Notes: generated from the sequence alone by a model not told the origin. A DNA stretch of 32,455 nucleotides from Anaerolineae bacterium (GCA_020851635.1 JADZCJ010000041.1:1-32455); one strand, 5' to 3'; numbered from the stretch's first letter, positions 6,524 through 14,764 are shown. Made by a program: numbers and translations.

Positions 6524-8269
6524 CTACGGTTCTGTCCGAACTTTAAAGGTCCACCAGTCAGAGGACTGGCAGCCGTAGGTGTTACATGCTTTGATTCGCC
6601 ACACATACTTTTTTCGGTCGGTCAACTCTGTTTCAAAATTGGTGTCGGTTTCTTTGGCTTTGAGTATCATTGGTCCTTTTGGTTTTTTCTGGCGGAGAAT
6701 CAATTTGTATTTGGCGGCACACTCGACACTCGCCCATTGCAATTGAATGACGGTCGAGTCCAGCACTTGGCCATGGTATGGATCGATCTGCACAGGTTTT
6801 GCCGGACGGCTGGCGCAGCCACCCGGGGGTGGTGTCGGTGTGTAGGTGGGCGTGGCGGCGTTGGGCGGCTTGGTCGGCGTGCGGGTTGGTGTTCTTGTCC
6901 GTGTGTGTGTCGGGGATGGTTGGGCGGATCCCCCCTTACCGTAAATTGTGATCACCCCGACTCCGGGGATGGACGAGTCGAGGACCTGGCCCGCAGCAAG
7001 CGTTACATCTGGCAGATCCTTGTCATATTCTTGTTGGGTTGTGTATTTGATGCCGTAGGTCCCTGCTGGCAAGCCCTGAATTGAGAACGAGCCGGCCCTC
7101 GCGGCATTCACCACGACCACATATCTGCCTGGCATGACGGGGTTGCTTGCGCTGTTGATGAACGCGACCGGCAAAAAGGCAGTATCGTTGGTTTCTGCGC
7201 CGATGCGAACGGCGCCCGAGCGGACATATCGAAAATACTGGCGCAGAAACTTTGCTCGGCTCGTCAAGATGATTTTTGGATTGCTGGGATTACCCAGGTC
7301 AAGATCATAATAAACTGACCCATCCTCGCCTGCATCATAGGCAAGCGCAAACTGCTGCCAGGCGGAATTTCTTCCGACCGTCAAATCCTCATGCAGGTCC
7401 GGATAGCCGCTCGCGATATGTTCGAGCATTGCGGTATCCACCCCGTACTGCTGTCCGAGGTTGGCCAATGTCTGGATATTTTGCTGCCAGGCGCCGCCAT
7501 AGCGATGATATGCCAGTTCACGGACTGCGTTGTCCAGCGGGGGGGACTGGTTCTTGAGCTGGGTCATGATCGTCACAAAGTCATTGATGGCGCGGCCCGC
7601 ATCTGTATTTGAGGGAATGACAAAGTAATTTTCGTGCGGCAAGCCGTTCGCCTTGAATATTTTCGCGGTTGCAATGAGCGCATTCGCTACGTTTGTCGGG
7701 TCGCCCCAGCCGAAATTATCCGGCTCTAGCGCGATTTCCCATGAATCGGGCAAGAACCCGTACTTGGACTGCATATGAGTCACAAGTTCCAGCGCCGCCG
7801 AATCATAGCCGGTGCCGTTAGCGCCGCTGGGGTTGGTCGCATATGCCCTGCCCACCACGCAAAGATTGACCCACAGCTTTTCGCCGCGCGCTGCCAGCCG
7901 TTGTCTTAGTGGCAGTACCACCGTTTCGATCGTGTGGTCGAGCGCCGCCAAATCAAAGCCGTTCCCAGATTGGTTGGGCCCCTTTCTCAGGGTCTCTAGT
8001 CGGATACGGTTGATTCCCAAATCGTTAACAGCAGCATCGTACAACGTATCTTTGTATATTTGGAATGCTGCCGAGTAATCAATCTGCCCTGCCTGTCCGG
8101 TTGCTTCCCAACCATTGATGGTCTGATATGTGACTGTGTGGTTCAGTGTAATCGTCGCTTCGCTGCCCATGGCGAGTGCCGGGACACAGCCCTGTTGGAG
8201 GAGCGCCAACATTGGCAATACAACTCCGATCACGAAAAGTAGCCGCCTGGCGTGCAATCGTTCAAACAT
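6524..8269 (-). CDS. Secreted GH30-like glycoside hydrolase with Thr/Pro linker and C-terminal beta-sandwich domain
   Basis: The 581-residue protein starts with Arg/His residues and a hydrophobic stretch (about 9-24), a signal peptide with a plausible cleavage site after A-L-A near residue 33. A Cys at 28 does not sit in a good lipobox. The TIM-barrel part begins T-Y-Q-T-I-N-G-W-E, resembling GH30/GH39-type hydrolases. Glu182 in A-L-E-P-D-N is the likely acid/base and Glu283 in A-M-L-E-H the likely nucleophile; Y-H-R-Y-G-G is at 254-259. After a beta domain to about 445 comes a Thr/Pro-rich linker (450-485), then a fibronectin-III-like domain to the end. I chose 8269 because GGGAGA lies 7 nt upstream; ATG at 8284 is an alternative. 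It is the only minus-strand gene and may trim the polymer made here. Exact GH family uncertain. Confidence 0.82.
   Translation of the reverse strand: MFERLHARRLLFVIGVVLPMLALLQQGCVPALAMGSEATITLNHTVTYQTINGWEATGQAGQIDYSAAFQIYKDTLYDAAVNDLGINRIRLETLRKGPNQSGNGFDLAALDHTIETVVLPLRQRLAARGEKLWVNLCVVGRAYATNPSGANGTGYDSAALELVTHMQSKYGFLPDSWEIALEPDNFGWGDPTNVANALIATAKIFKANGLPHENYFVIPSNTDAGRAINDFVTIMTQLKNQSPPLDNAVRELAYHRYGGAWQQNIQTLANLGQQYGVDTAMLEHIASGYPDLHEDLTVGRNSAWQQFALAYDAGEDGSVYYDLDLGNPSNPKIILTSRAKFLRQYFRYVRSGAVRIGAETNDTAFLPVAFINSASNPVMPGRYVVVVNAARAGSFSIQGLPAGTYGIKYTTQQEYDKDLPDVTLAAGQVLDSSIPGVGVITIYGKGGSAQPSPTHTRTRTPTRTPTKPPNAATPTYTPTPPPGGCASRPAKPVQIDPYHGQVLDSTVIQLQWASVECAAKYKLILRQKKPKGPMILKAKETDTNFETELTDRKKYVWRIKACNTYGCQSSDWWTFKVRTEP
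6838..6925. repeat. Low-complexity tract encoding the Thr/Pro linker
   Basis: A G/T-rich tract on the + strand (C/A-rich on the coding strand) with repeated short ACAC and CGCACxxxx units encodes the T-P-T-R-T-P-T-type linker of the reversed hydrolase. It is coding low complexity, not a separate element. Confidence 0.7.
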
Positions 8270-8276
8270 ACGTGAA

Positions 8277-8282
8277 TCTCCC
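8277..8282 (-). promoter_or_regulatory. Ribosome binding site that decides the hydrolase start
   Basis: On the minus strand GGGAGA lies 7 nt before the ATG whose first base is 8269. It overlaps the upstream in-frame ATG at 8284, which has its own, more distant G-rich stretch (GGGGGA). The spacing favours 8269. Confidence 0.6.
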
Positions 8283-8520
8283 ATTGATCTGAATTCCCCC
8301 GACCGTATCGTACGGCGGATCTGCAATCCGATTGGCGCAGTGACGCGCCGACACCACAGGATGAATGCGCAAGCGCGCAATTCGCAAGCGTGTGACGCAT
8401 CCGGTTGAACTGTGCTGCTGCGGTCACACCAGAGTTAGGAACGAATTTTCGCGCTGGCCGGGGATTAGATGTTGGTGCTGTGCCTGTGATTGGTGCTTGT
8501 TGGGTTGGTGTTGGTAGAGA

Positions 8521-8544
8521 CGATCAATTTCGATGAATTGCGAT
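8521..8544. repeat. Three CGAT direct repeats in 10-bp phase
   Basis: CGATCAATTT, CGATGAATTG and CGATG follow each other at exactly 10-nt intervals, about one helical turn. The first two share CGATNAATT. Such phasing is typical of tandem activator sites, but no factor can be named. Confidence 0.35.
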
Positions 8545-8619
8545 GCAGCGGGGCGTGATGACGCGATGAGGACAAGCGAGATTGACGCACCAAAACTGTC
8601 AGGTCTGATGCAAGAGCTT

Positions 8620-8646
8620 GGTTACATGCAGAACAGATTTGTAACC
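8620..8646. promoter_or_regulatory. Inverted repeat GGTTACA-N13-TGTAACC, candidate operator
   Basis: A perfect 7-bp inverted repeat with half-site centres 20 nt apart lies just upstream of the deacetylase-FemAB gene. The spacing suits a dimeric DNA-binding protein. A related TGTAAC dyad is found in the only other promoter-like gap (26328-26357), but with half-sites in the opposite order. Confidence 0.4.
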
Positions 8647-8662
8647 CCGCCTCCCGCTTTAT

Positions 8663-11350
8663 TTGCTATCAAAACCTGATCCAAATTCGGAAAACAAAGC
8701 GTATAGTTGCAGTTCCGTACGAGGCGTGGCGATTATATCACGAATTGAGGAAACAACACCTTCGAATTGTCCCGTGACAACAGAATCCGGTCCCTTGCGT
8801 ATTGGCATTGACCCCGCGCTCGCCCAATCCAGCGCAGAAATAAAATACACCTTTCGCACCTTGCTCCGCATTGCGGGGTATCCCTACGAATTCAGATGGG
8901 TTGATGCGGCCGAGTTGGGCCCTGCGGTGGATATTTATTATGGACAGCATCACACCTGCGCGGCGAGCATTTTCATTCGCGCGTCAGGCAAGCCATTTAC
9001 AGCGGCAGAGGGGCTTGAGCCGCGGGCGCTTGGAGATTCGGAGAACAGTACGTGCCTGATTCTGGACTCGGCTGCCCCCGGCTCCTACATTCGCTCCCGA
9101 GACCAATTTGAATTCACACACGACCTTATCCTGACTTGCTACTGGCTGCTCACGGGTGCGGGTGAAGCGCGGTATTCCCGTGATCGTTGGGACAACTTTG
9201 ATCTTGGTGACTCGTTCTTGATCAGGAACTCGCTTGCTTCAGCACCGCTTGTTTCTATGTATGGCACGTGGCTGCGAAACCATTTTCAACGTCTCGGCAA
9301 AACGCCATTGGCTCTGCCCTGGAACAGTGGGAGCAAACGCGCGGCATTTGCCCTCACCCATGATGTGGATTATCCCGAAATCATTCGCTCCATCGAATGC
9401 TTGCGTCTGGCACGGACGCGCGGACTTGGGAGTGTCAAGTCCATTCGCGAGGTGCTCAATGGGACCAGCCACTTTTGGAAATTCTCGGATTGGGTGGAAT
9501 TTGCCAAATCATTCAATACCCGTCCCGCCTTTTACTTTATGGCGCGCCGGGGGTCGCTCACGCAGTACGCGCTCGGCACTCCGGACGCATTCTACGACAT
9601 CCGCTCCCCGCGCTTTCGAGAATTATTCCGCGAGCTCCGAGATCAAGGTTGTGAAATCGGATTGCATGCCTCTTACAACGCCTATCGCAGCGCCGAGACT
9701 TATCGCAATGAAAAGCAGGCATTGGAAGAGATCGCAGGCACAGCCATTGTGGGGAATCGCAACCACTATTGGCATCTCGATCCGTTGGTTCCGCACGAGA
9801 CCTTGTACCGGCAGCAACAGGCGGGACTGCTGTACGACAGCTCGCTGGAATTTGAATTTTATCCGGGCTTTCGCCGCGGCATTGCGCATCCCTTTCACGT
9901 TTTTCATCTGGGCGAGCGCCGCGAACTAAAAATTCTGGAGCTGCCGCCTGCGTGGATGGACGACCAGTTTGATCGGCGGCGTTTGCAGAACGGGATCTCG
10001 GATTGTGTGGGATACGCTCGCAATCTCGTCCGGGCGGCACAACAGACGGGGGGCGTGATCATTGTGGATTACCACCAGCGCGGCATGAATCACGATTTTT
10101 ACCCGCGCTATGGTGCGTGGCTGATGGATTTCATGACAAAGCATCTCGATTCAACGGTTGGTTTCCATACCCCCCAGGAGCTGGCTCGGCAATATTTGGC
10201 GTATGAAACGCAGCTCGAGTCTGCATCTCTTGATGCCTGCGAACCGGCAGCTCCGGTCTTGATTCCGTCTCAACCGCAGACGGTGAGCGTTATCAACATA
10301 GACCTGCTGCAGCTGAGTGAGCACGCACAATGGGATGCGTTTGTGGCAGCTCACCCCCAGGGGAATATTTATCATACCTTGGCATGGCAGGTGGTGGAGC
10401 AAGAGGGGTTTGGACATTCGGCGCACTATTTGAGGGCAGTGCGGGACGGCGAATTTGTAGGAGTGCTGCCCCTCTTTCTGGTCAAGGGAATTTTCGGACG
10501 GCGGTTAGTTTCCGTGCCACTGCGCGACCGTGGCGGTCTGCTGGCGGTTGATGCTGATGTTGCCGGCCGACTGCTCGCAAGCGCGAGGGAGCTTGCCAGG
10601 ACGCTGCGCTGTGACTATCTGGAACTACGCTCGCTCGACGAGCTGGATCCGGACGTGGCGCGTCAACAAGAGCTTGAATGTATCAAGTATTGGACCACAA
10701 CCCGCATTGATCTTGCTCCGGGGACGCAAAAATTATGGAAGCGGTTGGACCGCGAATCCGTTCGTTGGGCAATCGGCAAAGCACATCGAAGCGGTGTTCA
10801 GGTCTCGATTGACGATAGCGAGCGCGGCATCGAGCAGTTTTACTCCCTGTTTGTGAAAACACGCAGCGCGATGGGGATTCCTCCCTTTCCAAAAAGATTT
10901 TTTGTCTCGATGTGGACCCATCTGATTCGGCAAGGCAGAGCCAAGCTCTTTATGGAATCGTGCGGCTCAGAACTCATTCACGGCATGGTCTGCCTGCTGT
11001 CCAAGGACACGTTCATTCCGGCTTATGCCGCGCCGCAAAATCAATGGCGGAAAAAGTTCATTAACGAAGTCATGATTTGGCACACGATCGAGTGGGCGAG
11101 CGAGAACGGGTTTCGCTATTATGACTTTGGCGCAGACTCGCCGCGACAGACCGGGTTGCTTCATTTCAAGGAAAAATGGGGCGGTGTGCCGCATCCGGTC
11201 CCGTATTATTTCTATTCGACGCGCGGCAGCACGCTGCCAAACTTTGACAGCAGCACTCCCGGCTACGAGCTGATGCGCAAGATTTGGAAGCGTATGCCGA
11301 CCGCGCTCAGCCAACCTCTCGGTGGTTGGGTTACGCGGCAGCTGAGTTGA
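8663..11350 (+). CDS. Fusion of a CE4 (NodB-like) polysaccharide deacetylase and a FemAB-type GNAT transferase
   Basis: The reading frame is 895 residues long. Residues ~45-220 resemble the N-terminal domain found before many uncharacterised CE4 deacetylases. The NodB part (~225-510) has T-H-D-V-D at 232-236 (catalytic base and metal Asp), G-L-H-A-S at 333-337 (second metal motif, one His plus Ser), H-Y-W-H-L-D at 368-373 and D-Y-H-Q-R at 469-473. Residues ~545-890 form a FemAB-like double GNAT, with Y-H-T-L-A-W near its start and Y-D-F-G-A-D-S-P and F-K-E-K-W-G-G near its end. FemAB proteins transfer amino-acyl or acyl groups to amines. No signal peptide is visible, so it appears cytoplasmic. 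The start is uncertain: TTG at 8663 is the first available, GTG at 8726 or 8774 are alternatives; conservation seems to begin after 8774. The joining of both activities in one chain is notable. Confidence 0.85.
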   Translation: MLSKPDPNSENKAYSCSSVRGVAIISRIEETTPSNCPVTTESGPLRIGIDPALAQSSAEIKYTFRTLLRIAGYPYEFRWVDAAELGPAVDIYYGQHHTCAASIFIRASGKPFTAAEGLEPRALGDSENSTCLILDSAAPGSYIRSRDQFEFTHDLILTCYWLLTGAGEARYSRDRWDNFDLGDSFLIRNSLASAPLVSMYGTWLRNHFQRLGKTPLALPWNSGSKRAAFALTHDVDYPEIIRSIECLRLARTRGLGSVKSIREVLNGTSHFWKFSDWVEFAKSFNTRPAFYFMARRGSLTQYALGTPDAFYDIRSPRFRELFRELRDQGCEIGLHASYNAYRSAETYRNEKQALEEIAGTAIVGNRNHYWHLDPLVPHETLYRQQQAGLLYDSSLEFEFYPGFRRGIAHPFHVFHLGERRELKILELPPAWMDDQFDRRRLQNGISDCVGYARNLVRAAQQTGGVIIVDYHQRGMNHDFYPRYGAWLMDFMTKHLDSTVGFHTPQELARQYLAYETQLESASLDACEPAAPVLIPSQPQTVSVINIDLLQLSEHAQWDAFVAAHPQGNIYHTLAWQVVEQEGFGHSAHYLRAVRDGEFVGVLPLFLVKGIFGRRLVSVPLRDRGGLLAVDADVAGRLLASARELARTLRCDYLELRSLDELDPDVARQQELECIKYWTTTRIDLAPGTQKLWKRLDRESVRWAIGKAHRSGVQVSIDDSERGIEQFYSLFVKTRSAMGIPPFPKRFFVSMWTHLIRQGRAKLFMESCGSELIHGMVCLLSKDTFIPAYAAPQNQWRKKFINEVMIWHTIEWASENGFRYYDFGADSPRQTGLLHFKEKWGGVPHPVPYYFYSTRGSTLPNFDSSTPGYELMRKIWKRMPTALSQPLGGWVTRQLS

Positions 11351-11366
11351 GATTGAATTGACAGCA

Positions 11367-12164
11367 ATGTCGAATGCGCAAGCTTTGCCGATTGCCCGAC
11401 AACCCGCCCAGCAAGCTCTCAGCGTGTTGTTTTTGGGCAATTCAAACAATCCACTCAGCACAAGTTGTGCTTTGGGCCTGGTCGAGTCCGGTCATCGGGT
11501 GGTGCTGGGCGTTCATGATCCTGTATCGAAAAATAAACTCAAACTCTTGCAATCCAGTCTTGCATCGCGCGGGCTTGGATTTGTCCTCCGGCAGACGCAA
11601 TTGTTGCTCCATGCTCGCCTGCGTCGGGGGCTTGTGAACGCCGGAATTCATCTGCGCGGATGTTTTTCGCTCGACGAGCTCTCGGCGGCATACAATCTGC
11701 CGAAAATCCCCTGCAGAAATCCGAATAGTCCCGAATTTGTTCAGCGAGTCAGAGAAATCAATCCGGATTTGATTGCGGTCGCGGCATTCGGGCGCATCTT
11801 GAAAAACGAACTCATCGAAACTCCGAGACTGGGTTGTATCAACGTGCATCCCTCATTGCTGCCGCGTTATCGGGGTCCGAATCCCTATTACTGGGTGCTT
11901 GCCAATCGAGAAACCAAATCCGGCGTGACCGTCCATTTCATTGACCAGGGCATTGACACCGGAGACATCATCCTGCAGACCGATTTTTGCCTGGAGCGCA
12001 CCGAGAGCGAAGCCACACTGCAAGCCAAAGCGGTCAAAACCGCGCCCGCGCTGCTCAACCAAGCAGTTTGGTTGTTGGCACACGGAATCGCGCCGCGGAT
12101 TCCACAGGACGAATCACTGGCTAGCTATTTCGCCTTGCCGCCGCGGGGCGCATCAAAATTCTGA
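11367..12164 (+). CDS. Sugar N-formyltransferase-like protein (methionyl-tRNA formyltransferase fold)
   Basis: This 265-residue protein has the N10-formyltetrahydrofolate-dependent formyltransferase fold. The catalytic triad is visible: N159 and H161 in I-N-V-H-P-S-L-L-P-R-Y-R-G, and D197 in G-I-D-T-G-D, with the same His-to-Asp distance as in E. coli Fmt. It lacks the Fmt C-terminal tRNA-binding domain, and the context is glycan synthesis, so a 3- or 4-amino-sugar nucleotide is the likely substrate, as for WlaRD/QdtF-type enzymes. I chose the ATG at 11367 over TTG at 11358; there is a 16-nt gap after the deacetylase-FemAB gene and no strong ribosome binding site. No aminotransferase dedicated to its substrate is visible, since the DegT enzyme at 23093 fits the wlb pathway. 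It might instead act on an amine freed by the neighbouring deacetylase (inference). Confidence 0.85.
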   Translation: MSNAQALPIARQPAQQALSVLFLGNSNNPLSTSCALGLVESGHRVVLGVHDPVSKNKLKLLQSSLASRGLGFVLRQTQLLLHARLRRGLVNAGIHLRGCFSLDELSAAYNLPKIPCRNPNSPEFVQRVREINPDLIAVAAFGRILKNELIETPRLGCINVHPSLLPRYRGPNPYYWVLANRETKSGVTVHFIDQGIDTGDIILQTDFCLERTESEATLQAKAVKTAPALLNQAVWLLAHGIAPRIPQDESLASYFALPPRGASKF

Positions 12165-12170
12165 TTGAAA

Positions 12171-13928
12171 ATGTCGGATGCGTCCTTGAATCTCTACACG
12201 GCGCGCGCTTTGACGTATTGGAACGAGGTTTCACCAACCGTTCCGCGACTGCTCAGCCAGCTCGACCGTCAACCCTGCTCTCCAAGCGTCGGCAGCTTTG
12301 ATCGCGAGCATTGGGGTTGGAAGTTCCGAGATTTTCCCATCACCATGCTCCAGGCGGGCATCTATCCGCTCTCCTTGCTCTGGCGCTACCCCTTTCCTGA
12401 CAATCCGTATTATCACAACCCGGAGCTGCTGGACTGGATCGGTGCGGCAATCGAATATACCTGTCGCCAACAACATCGCAACGGCGCCTTTGATTCGGTG
12501 GGACCATTTACCCAGGATCACGGGGTCAGTCTGGCGATGGTATTCACCCTCGTCGAGTCTCTTTTGAATCTTGAAGGAGGGCTCGGCGGCGACGTGCGCG
12601 ACCGGGTTGTGGACACTGTCCGCCGCAGCTGCGAATTTGCGGCTGTGAGCCAAGAAGATTATGCGTTTATCAGCAATCATCACGCTCTCTTCGCGCATGC
12701 TTATCTGAGTGCCCATGAACTCACGGGCGATGCAGAATACCGCGAGCGCGCAAACAAGAGTATTGGGCTGATTCTGCAGAATCAATCATCAGAGGGCTGG
12801 TATCCCGAATACGGTGGTCCGGACCCCGGCTATGAATCGCTGGGCATCTTTTATCTTGCTTTGTTTTGGCGGCGGACCCGCTCGCCGGAATTGCTCGAAT
12901 CTCTGCAGCGAGCCGTCGAGTTCTTTTCCTTTTGTGTTCATCCGGATGGTAGCGTCGGTGGGGTCTATGGGAGCCGGTACACCCAGCTCTATTTCCCGGG
13001 CGGCTTTGAGATTCTGGCGAGCGAGCAGCCCTTGGCAGCTTCTGTCGCTCGCTTTATGCGCGAACGACTCGCGCTCAGAAATGTTCTGACCCCTGCCGCG
13101 TCGGACGCGGAAAATCTCGCGCCACTCCTCTATTCATATTTGGAGGCGGCGCTCGCCCATAATGGTCCATTCGCTTCGTTGCCGTTGCTGCCATGTCAAA
13201 ACCTTGAGGGAGTCAGACATCTGCCTGAATCCGGCATCGCCTTTGTTGGCGGCAAACAATACTATGCCGTCACAAACACATCCAAGGGCGGGGTCTGTTG
13301 CATTTTTGACAAAGACACGGCGAAACTAGCGTTCCAGGATTCCGGATATCTGGTCCAGGCGGACAGTCGCCGTTGGACATCGCAATCCACCGGGGTTGGG
13401 CAACTCGAAATTGTCGGCTCTGCCGTTCGGGCCCACTGTGAGACAACTTTTTGCAAAGCAAAACAACATCTCCCCACGTCGGCTAGTTTTGTTGTGCTCC
13501 GGTTGCTGAACTTGACCATCTTTCGGAGTGTGCATCTGGGAGCGTGGATCCGGCGAGTCCTCATCGCGCGGCTGATAACCGAGAGGCGCCCCGGCCCGCT
13601 TCGCCTCGAGCGCGAAATCGCTTTTGGCGAGACAGAGATCTTGATTTCGGACCGCCTGACTGCAGAAACGGCTGTGCGCGTCGAATTCGTCATGCGCCCC
13701 CGTTCTTTTACTCCCATACACATGGGGTCCGCCAGGTATTTTCACAGCGCCGAATTGGAGAAAAATCCTGACATTCGGACGGATGGAATGTCCGAGGCGT
13801 TGAATCTTGAACGCCAAGCCGATTGCATATATTCAATTCAATTGGTCCAAGCGCCGGATGCGCGAGCGATTGACTCGCCGGTGACTCGGCAATCTTCCGC
13901 GCCGTGCGAGAGAGGGGTACACGCATGA
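12171..13928 (+). CDS. Unexported (alpha/alpha)6-toroid plus beta-sandwich protein, heparinase/alginate-lyase-like
   Basis: The 585-residue protein begins with an alpha-helical part (to ~330) rich in paired aromatic motifs: F-D-R-E-H-W-G-W-K at about 42-50, W-Y-P-E-Y-G-G-P-D-P-G-Y-E-S around 207-220, and S-N-H-H-A-L-F-A-H-A at 165-174. These suggest an (alpha/alpha)6 barrel like polysaccharide lyases. Residues ~350-560 look like beta-sandwich, with G-P-L-R-L-E-R-E-I-A-F-G-E-T-E typical of heparinase II/III C-terminal domains. There is no signal peptide or membrane segment, so it would stay in the cytoplasm, which is odd for a lyase. ATG at 12171 follows the formyltransferase by 6 nt and the stop overlaps the next start (ATGA). 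It may process a lipid-linked intermediate or a nucleotide sugar. I do not know its function. Confidence 0.75.
   Translation: MSDASLNLYTARALTYWNEVSPTVPRLLSQLDRQPCSPSVGSFDREHWGWKFRDFPITMLQAGIYPLSLLWRYPFPDNPYYHNPELLDWIGAAIEYTCRQQHRNGAFDSVGPFTQDHGVSLAMVFTLVESLLNLEGGLGGDVRDRVVDTVRRSCEFAAVSQEDYAFISNHHALFAHAYLSAHELTGDAEYRERANKSIGLILQNQSSEGWYPEYGGPDPGYESLGIFYLALFWRRTRSPELLESLQRAVEFFSFCVHPDGSVGGVYGSRYTQLYFPGGFEILASEQPLAASVARFMRERLALRNVLTPAASDAENLAPLLYSYLEAALAHNGPFASLPLLPCQNLEGVRHLPESGIAFVGGKQYYAVTNTSKGGVCCIFDKDTAKLAFQDSGYLVQADSRRWTSQSTGVGQLEIVGSAVRAHCETTFCKAKQHLPTSASFVVLRLLNLTIFRSVHLGAWIRRVLIARLITERRPGPLRLEREIAFGETEILISDRLTAETAVRVEFVMRPRSFTPIHMGSARYFHSAELEKNPDIRTDGMSEALNLERQADCIYSIQLVQAPDARAIDSPVTRQSSAPCERGVHA
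13911..13917 (+). promoter_or_regulatory. Ribosome binding site that decides the start of the GT2 at 13925
   Basis: AGAGGGG ends 7 nt before the ATG at 13925. This supports that start over the in-frame ATG at 13904 inside the preceding gene. Confidence 0.65.
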
Positions 13929-14764
13929 TCTATCTACTATTGCCCGCCTACAACGAACAAGACGCGCTAGAGCCCTTGATGTCCAAGATCGAACGCGTAA
14001 TGCACGAGATGCATGTCCCATACCGCGTTATCGTTGTGAATGACGGCAGCACGGATGCGACCGAACGCATTTTGCAGGAACTCGGGACGCGCTATCCGCT
14101 TGACGTCATCAAGCACAAATACAATCGCGGATTAGGGGAAACGGCGCGTGATGGCTTTGAATTCATTGCCGAGGTTGCTTCCCCGGGAGATATCGTGGTG
14201 CGCATGGACTGTGATGACACGCATGACCCTGCGTACATCCCGGCGATGGCAGCCAAGCTCAAGGAAGGTTATGAGGTCGTAACGACTTCACGCTATGCCG
14301 AGGGCGGCGGGCAGATCGGAGTAGATTTGTACCGCCGCACGATCAGCCGCATTGCGAACCTGCTGCTCAAGGCATGCTTTCCCATTCCCGGAGTCTGGGA
14401 ATATACCTGCGGCTTTCGCGCATACCGCGCCGCAGTCCTGCAGGATGCGCTGGCGATTTTTGGCAATCGTTTCATTGATCTCAAAGGGCTGGGTTTTACG
14501 GGCACGGTCGAAAAGATGGTCAAATTCAAACTGATGGGCGCACGCGTTGCCGAAATTCCATTTGTCCTACGCTACGACCAAAAGTTGAGCACGAGCAAGG
14601 TGGTCACCAGCATTACGACGCTGGGTTATTTTGTGCTGATCGCCAAGTATGTTTATTTCTGGGGAGATCTGGGCAAAGAGTGGAAGCTCAAGATCGAGGA
14701 ACGTAAACGACGGCTGTACGGCAGTGATGGACGCTTGAGTGAACAGGCACAGAGGGTAAGCTAA
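13925..14764 (+). CDS. Glycosyltransferase family 2, DPM1-like
   Basis: This 279-residue GT2 starts with L-L-P-A-Y-N-E-Q-D at about 5-13, has V-V-N-D-G-S-T-D at 37-44, N-R-G-L-G at 67-71, and M-D-C-D-D-T-H-D-P around 94-102, where the DxD metal site lies. F-R-A-Y-R-A near residue 165 and the length fit polyprenyl-phosphate hexose synthases. A hydrophobic stretch near 233-245 could help membrane association but is not a full anchor. It is coupled to the toroid gene by ATGA and to the amidotransferase by a one-base overlap (TAATG). A GT-C transferase and an LPG_synthase_TM protein follow two and three genes on, which together would suit a route that makes a polyprenyl-phosphate sugar, flips it and uses it outside (inference). 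Confidence 0.88.
   Translation: MIYLLLPAYNEQDALEPLMSKIERVMHEMHVPYRVIVVNDGSTDATERILQELGTRYPLDVIKHKYNRGLGETARDGFEFIAEVASPGDIVVRMDCDDTHDPAYIPAMAAKLKEGYEVVTTSRYAEGGGQIGVDLYRRTISRIANLLLKACFPIPGVWEYTCGFRAYRAAVLQDALAIFGNRFIDLKGLGFTGTVEKMVKFKLMGARVAEIPFVLRYDQKLSTSKVVTSITTLGYFVLIAKYVYFWGDLGKEWKLKIEERKRRLYGSDGRLSEQAQRVS

Larger units (their letters stand above)
8285..8662. other. Divergent intergenic region with several short repeats
   Basis: This is the only stretch above 300 nt without a convincing gene. It separates the reversed hydrolase from the deacetylase-FemAB gene and should hold both promoters, but I find no strong -35/-10 pair. Visible structure: CCGTA-TCG-TACGG near-palindrome (8303-8315); three CGCAA repeats (8368, 8376, 8383), two extended to CGCAAGCG; a G/T-rich tract with TTGGTG at 8472, 8490 and 8505; CGAT at 8521, 8531 and 8541 in exact 10-nt phase; and a GGTTACA/TGTAACC inverted repeat at 8620-8646. 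Confidence 0.6.

Noticed and set aside
8471-8516. G/T-rich tract with TTGGTG repeats as a CRISPR or satellite repeat
   Set aside because: Units are 6 nt, irregularly spaced (18, 15 and 6 nt) and without spacers of constant length; it is low-complexity intergenic sequence.
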